Below, in pieces: positions 9,115 to 10,592 of a DNA stretch of 10,592 nt; position 1 is the stretch's first letter, and every line of letters begins with the position of its first letter. The notes below the pieces were generated by a model. It made no database searches. It saw only the letters and a program-made list of their open reading frames with translations, and was not told where the DNA came from. The DNA is taken from contig MU621551.1 of the NCBI GenBank assembly GCA_025399215.1, positions 1 to 10,592 of the forward strand, in the 5' to 3' direction. Both the position numbers and the translations under genes were made by a program. The DNA comes from Globomyces pollinis-pini. Lineage: Eukaryota > Chytridiomycota > Chytridiomycetes > Rhizophydiales > Globomycetaceae.

Positions 9115-10439
9115 CTACAATAGTAATACTCCAAGGGACAATAAGGTGACTGCTAATGAACTAGTAAGAGATATTGAGCTACTATTTGGTTTGTTGGTAG
9201 CTGTAGGCGATGTTGGAGTTCCTAACTCGGCGGTCTTATGTACCGCTTTAGCAAATCCTACACGATGATTTGCTTTGTCATAAATTGTGTAGTAAGCACG
9301 GTTGAATGCGTCTCCAAATATAGATATTTTTGATGCCCCAGCATTAAATCGTGTAATACATGCCTTTTGATTGTTGGAAAGCTGAATCTCTTGGATGTAG
9401 GAAGCTGGTGGAAACACAAAATCTACTCCTGACATTGAGAGTACCACATCAACACCAGTCTTCAATGCCATACAATCAATTTCATAAATCATGCTTTGAG
9501 TTGGGATTAACCTTGCACCGACAGCTGAATTAACACTGTTTGCAACTCTGGCTTCTAATAAAAAATTTGAGGTCCCTGAATCGGCTATAGCGGTTGATTG
9601 AATAGACATCGGACCTTTAAACCCACCGACATTAAAGGTCATTTTAGATATATCTATTTCCCACACTCTTTTCCTTATCACTGGAAAGTAATTGATTGGA
9701 CCAGTAAATTTAGTCTTGTCAATTCCACCGATTGAAATACTTCCATTGGTGTTATCGACTGAATTACTCAAGTAGAACCCAAACACATTAGATTCACCTG
9801 GTAAGTTAAGTGAATCAATAAAATTGGCATTGGTTTTTGTAGCATTTGAGATTCCCGATACTGAATCATATCCAAGACCCATTAGTCCATCAGCTATTTC
9901 AAAACCCGATTCTTGATAACTAACTCCAATAGGAAAAGAAGCGTTTGCACCACCTAATGCTACTGGTGCAGAATAAATGGAGAATCGAGAACCAGAGCCA
10001 TCTAAATAACTAACATCTGCTGTTTTATTCAGAGCCTTCACTGTTTTGTCTGATAAAATGAGAAATTTGCCATCACAAGAACGATCACCAGGAGGTGCAT
10101 TTGTTTCTGTAGGTTTCTCAGCAACAAAAGCAACACAGTTAGGCCCTCTTACCCAAGTATCAGAACTACCAGTGTCTAGAACCATTTTGAACGTTTGTCC
10201 TTCACCCTATACACATTAATGGACAGAATGCTTACAATAACGACATCAGCAAGGTAATAATTATCTTTCTTGTTAATCAGGTCGGCGGATGCAATGGCTG
10301 CTCTAAGAGTACCAGGTAATCCAGTTTTTGAGTTCCTCAATTCCTTGTTTGTTGAATATTTTGTAAAGTCAATCACATATGGAGCTGTTTCCTGTCCGCT
10401 GACAAAAGCAAGTGTACAGGCAATGTAGGTGAATTTCAT
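9115..10439 (-). CDS. Secreted, GPI-anchored aspartic protease (pepsin family A1, yapsin-like)
   Basis: Exons 10439-10236 and 10206-9115 give 431 residues; the 29-nt intron (10207-10235) lies at YYLADVVI-GEGQTFK, just before the first catalytic motif. The start ATG 10437-10439 opens a signal peptide (MKFTYIACTLAFVSG). A short propeptide follows, ending near a Lys-Lys at 57-58. Catalytic motifs are DTGSSDTW (Asp79) and DSGTS (Asp277); the flap tyrosine is probably Tyr135 in VSYLDGSGS. ADGLMGLGYD and SIFGDAFNRAYYTIYD are further family blocks. Two likely disulfides: Cys92-Cys112 and Cys313-Cys351. Several sequons (NKT, NAS, NAT, NGS) suggest glycosylation. The end is Ser/Thr-rich with a hydrophobic tail of about 17 residues and no basic end, typical of GPI addition. 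Such proteases process surface or wall proteins; nutrition or host interaction is also possible. It is convergent with the oxidase gene. Confidence 0.94.
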
Positions 10440-10513
10440 TAATTCCTTGAAAAGCACAGTGAAGAATTCATTCCATGGAAGCTGTGTTTTCTGTAGACGA
10501 AGTTACTTCTTTG

Positions 10514-10538
10514 GGTGTTTCGTAACACCAAGTGTTAC
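10514..10538. promoter_or_regulatory. Overlapping inverted repeats upstream of the protease
   Basis: Two perfect inverted repeats share an arm: GGTGTT (10514-10519) with AACACC (10524-10529), and GTAACAC (10522-10528) with GTGTTAC (10532-10538). They lie about 75-100 bp before the protease start codon. This may be a cluster of GTGTT-type factor sites or alternative stems in the leader. Function is inferred. Confidence 0.4.
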
Positions 10539-10592
10539 AGAAGGAGTCACGTTCAATTTAACCTCACTTTGTTGCTAAACATTTCATTCGAT

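Noticed and set aside
9047..9268. Plus-strand ORF running into the protease gene
   Set aside because: Antisense to the conserved C-terminal part of the protease.

Overview
The window reads as nuclear DNA of a fungus, most likely an early-diverging, AT-rich one. Evidence is indirect: genes broken by very small GT..AG introns, the standard code with TAA and TGA stops, a Cox15-type heme A synthase (so respiring mitochondria), a GPI-anchor-like secreted aspartic protease and a Sel1-repeat protein of fungal style. I cannot name the species. No bacterial operon, tRNA, rRNA, CRISPR array or transposon is visible.

Layout. 1-913 (minus): 5' part of an unrecognised membrane protein with a cysteine-rich N-terminal domain, cut by the window edge. 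1163-2733 (minus): COX15, heme A synthase, five exons. 2734-3393: divergent promoter region with a repeated 22-bp module and a degenerate hexamer repeat. 3394-6398 (plus): large Sel1-repeat protein, start moved to a small first exon. 6469-7472 (plus): TGS1, the cap trimethylguanosine synthase, seven exons, starting only 70 bp after the Sel1 stop. 7682-9063 (plus): FAD-dependent amine/amino-acid oxidase of the DAO fold, three exons, ending in SKF, a likely peroxisomal signal. 9115-10439 (minus): secreted aspartic protease with signal peptide and GPI-type tail, two exons, convergent with the oxidase across 51 bp.

I rebuilt all six gene models by splicing by eye, keeping frame and family similarity. 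They need 16 introns. Fourteen are 24-36 nt and two are longer (71 and 123 nt). One 30-nt intron has a length divisible by three and no stop, so ORF calling alone would retain it. The genes look like unrelated housekeeping and surface functions packed tightly together; I see no pathway linking them. The most unusual features are the intron architecture, the orphan membrane protein, the repeat module in the COX15/Sel1 promoter and the overlapping inverted repeats upstream of the protease.
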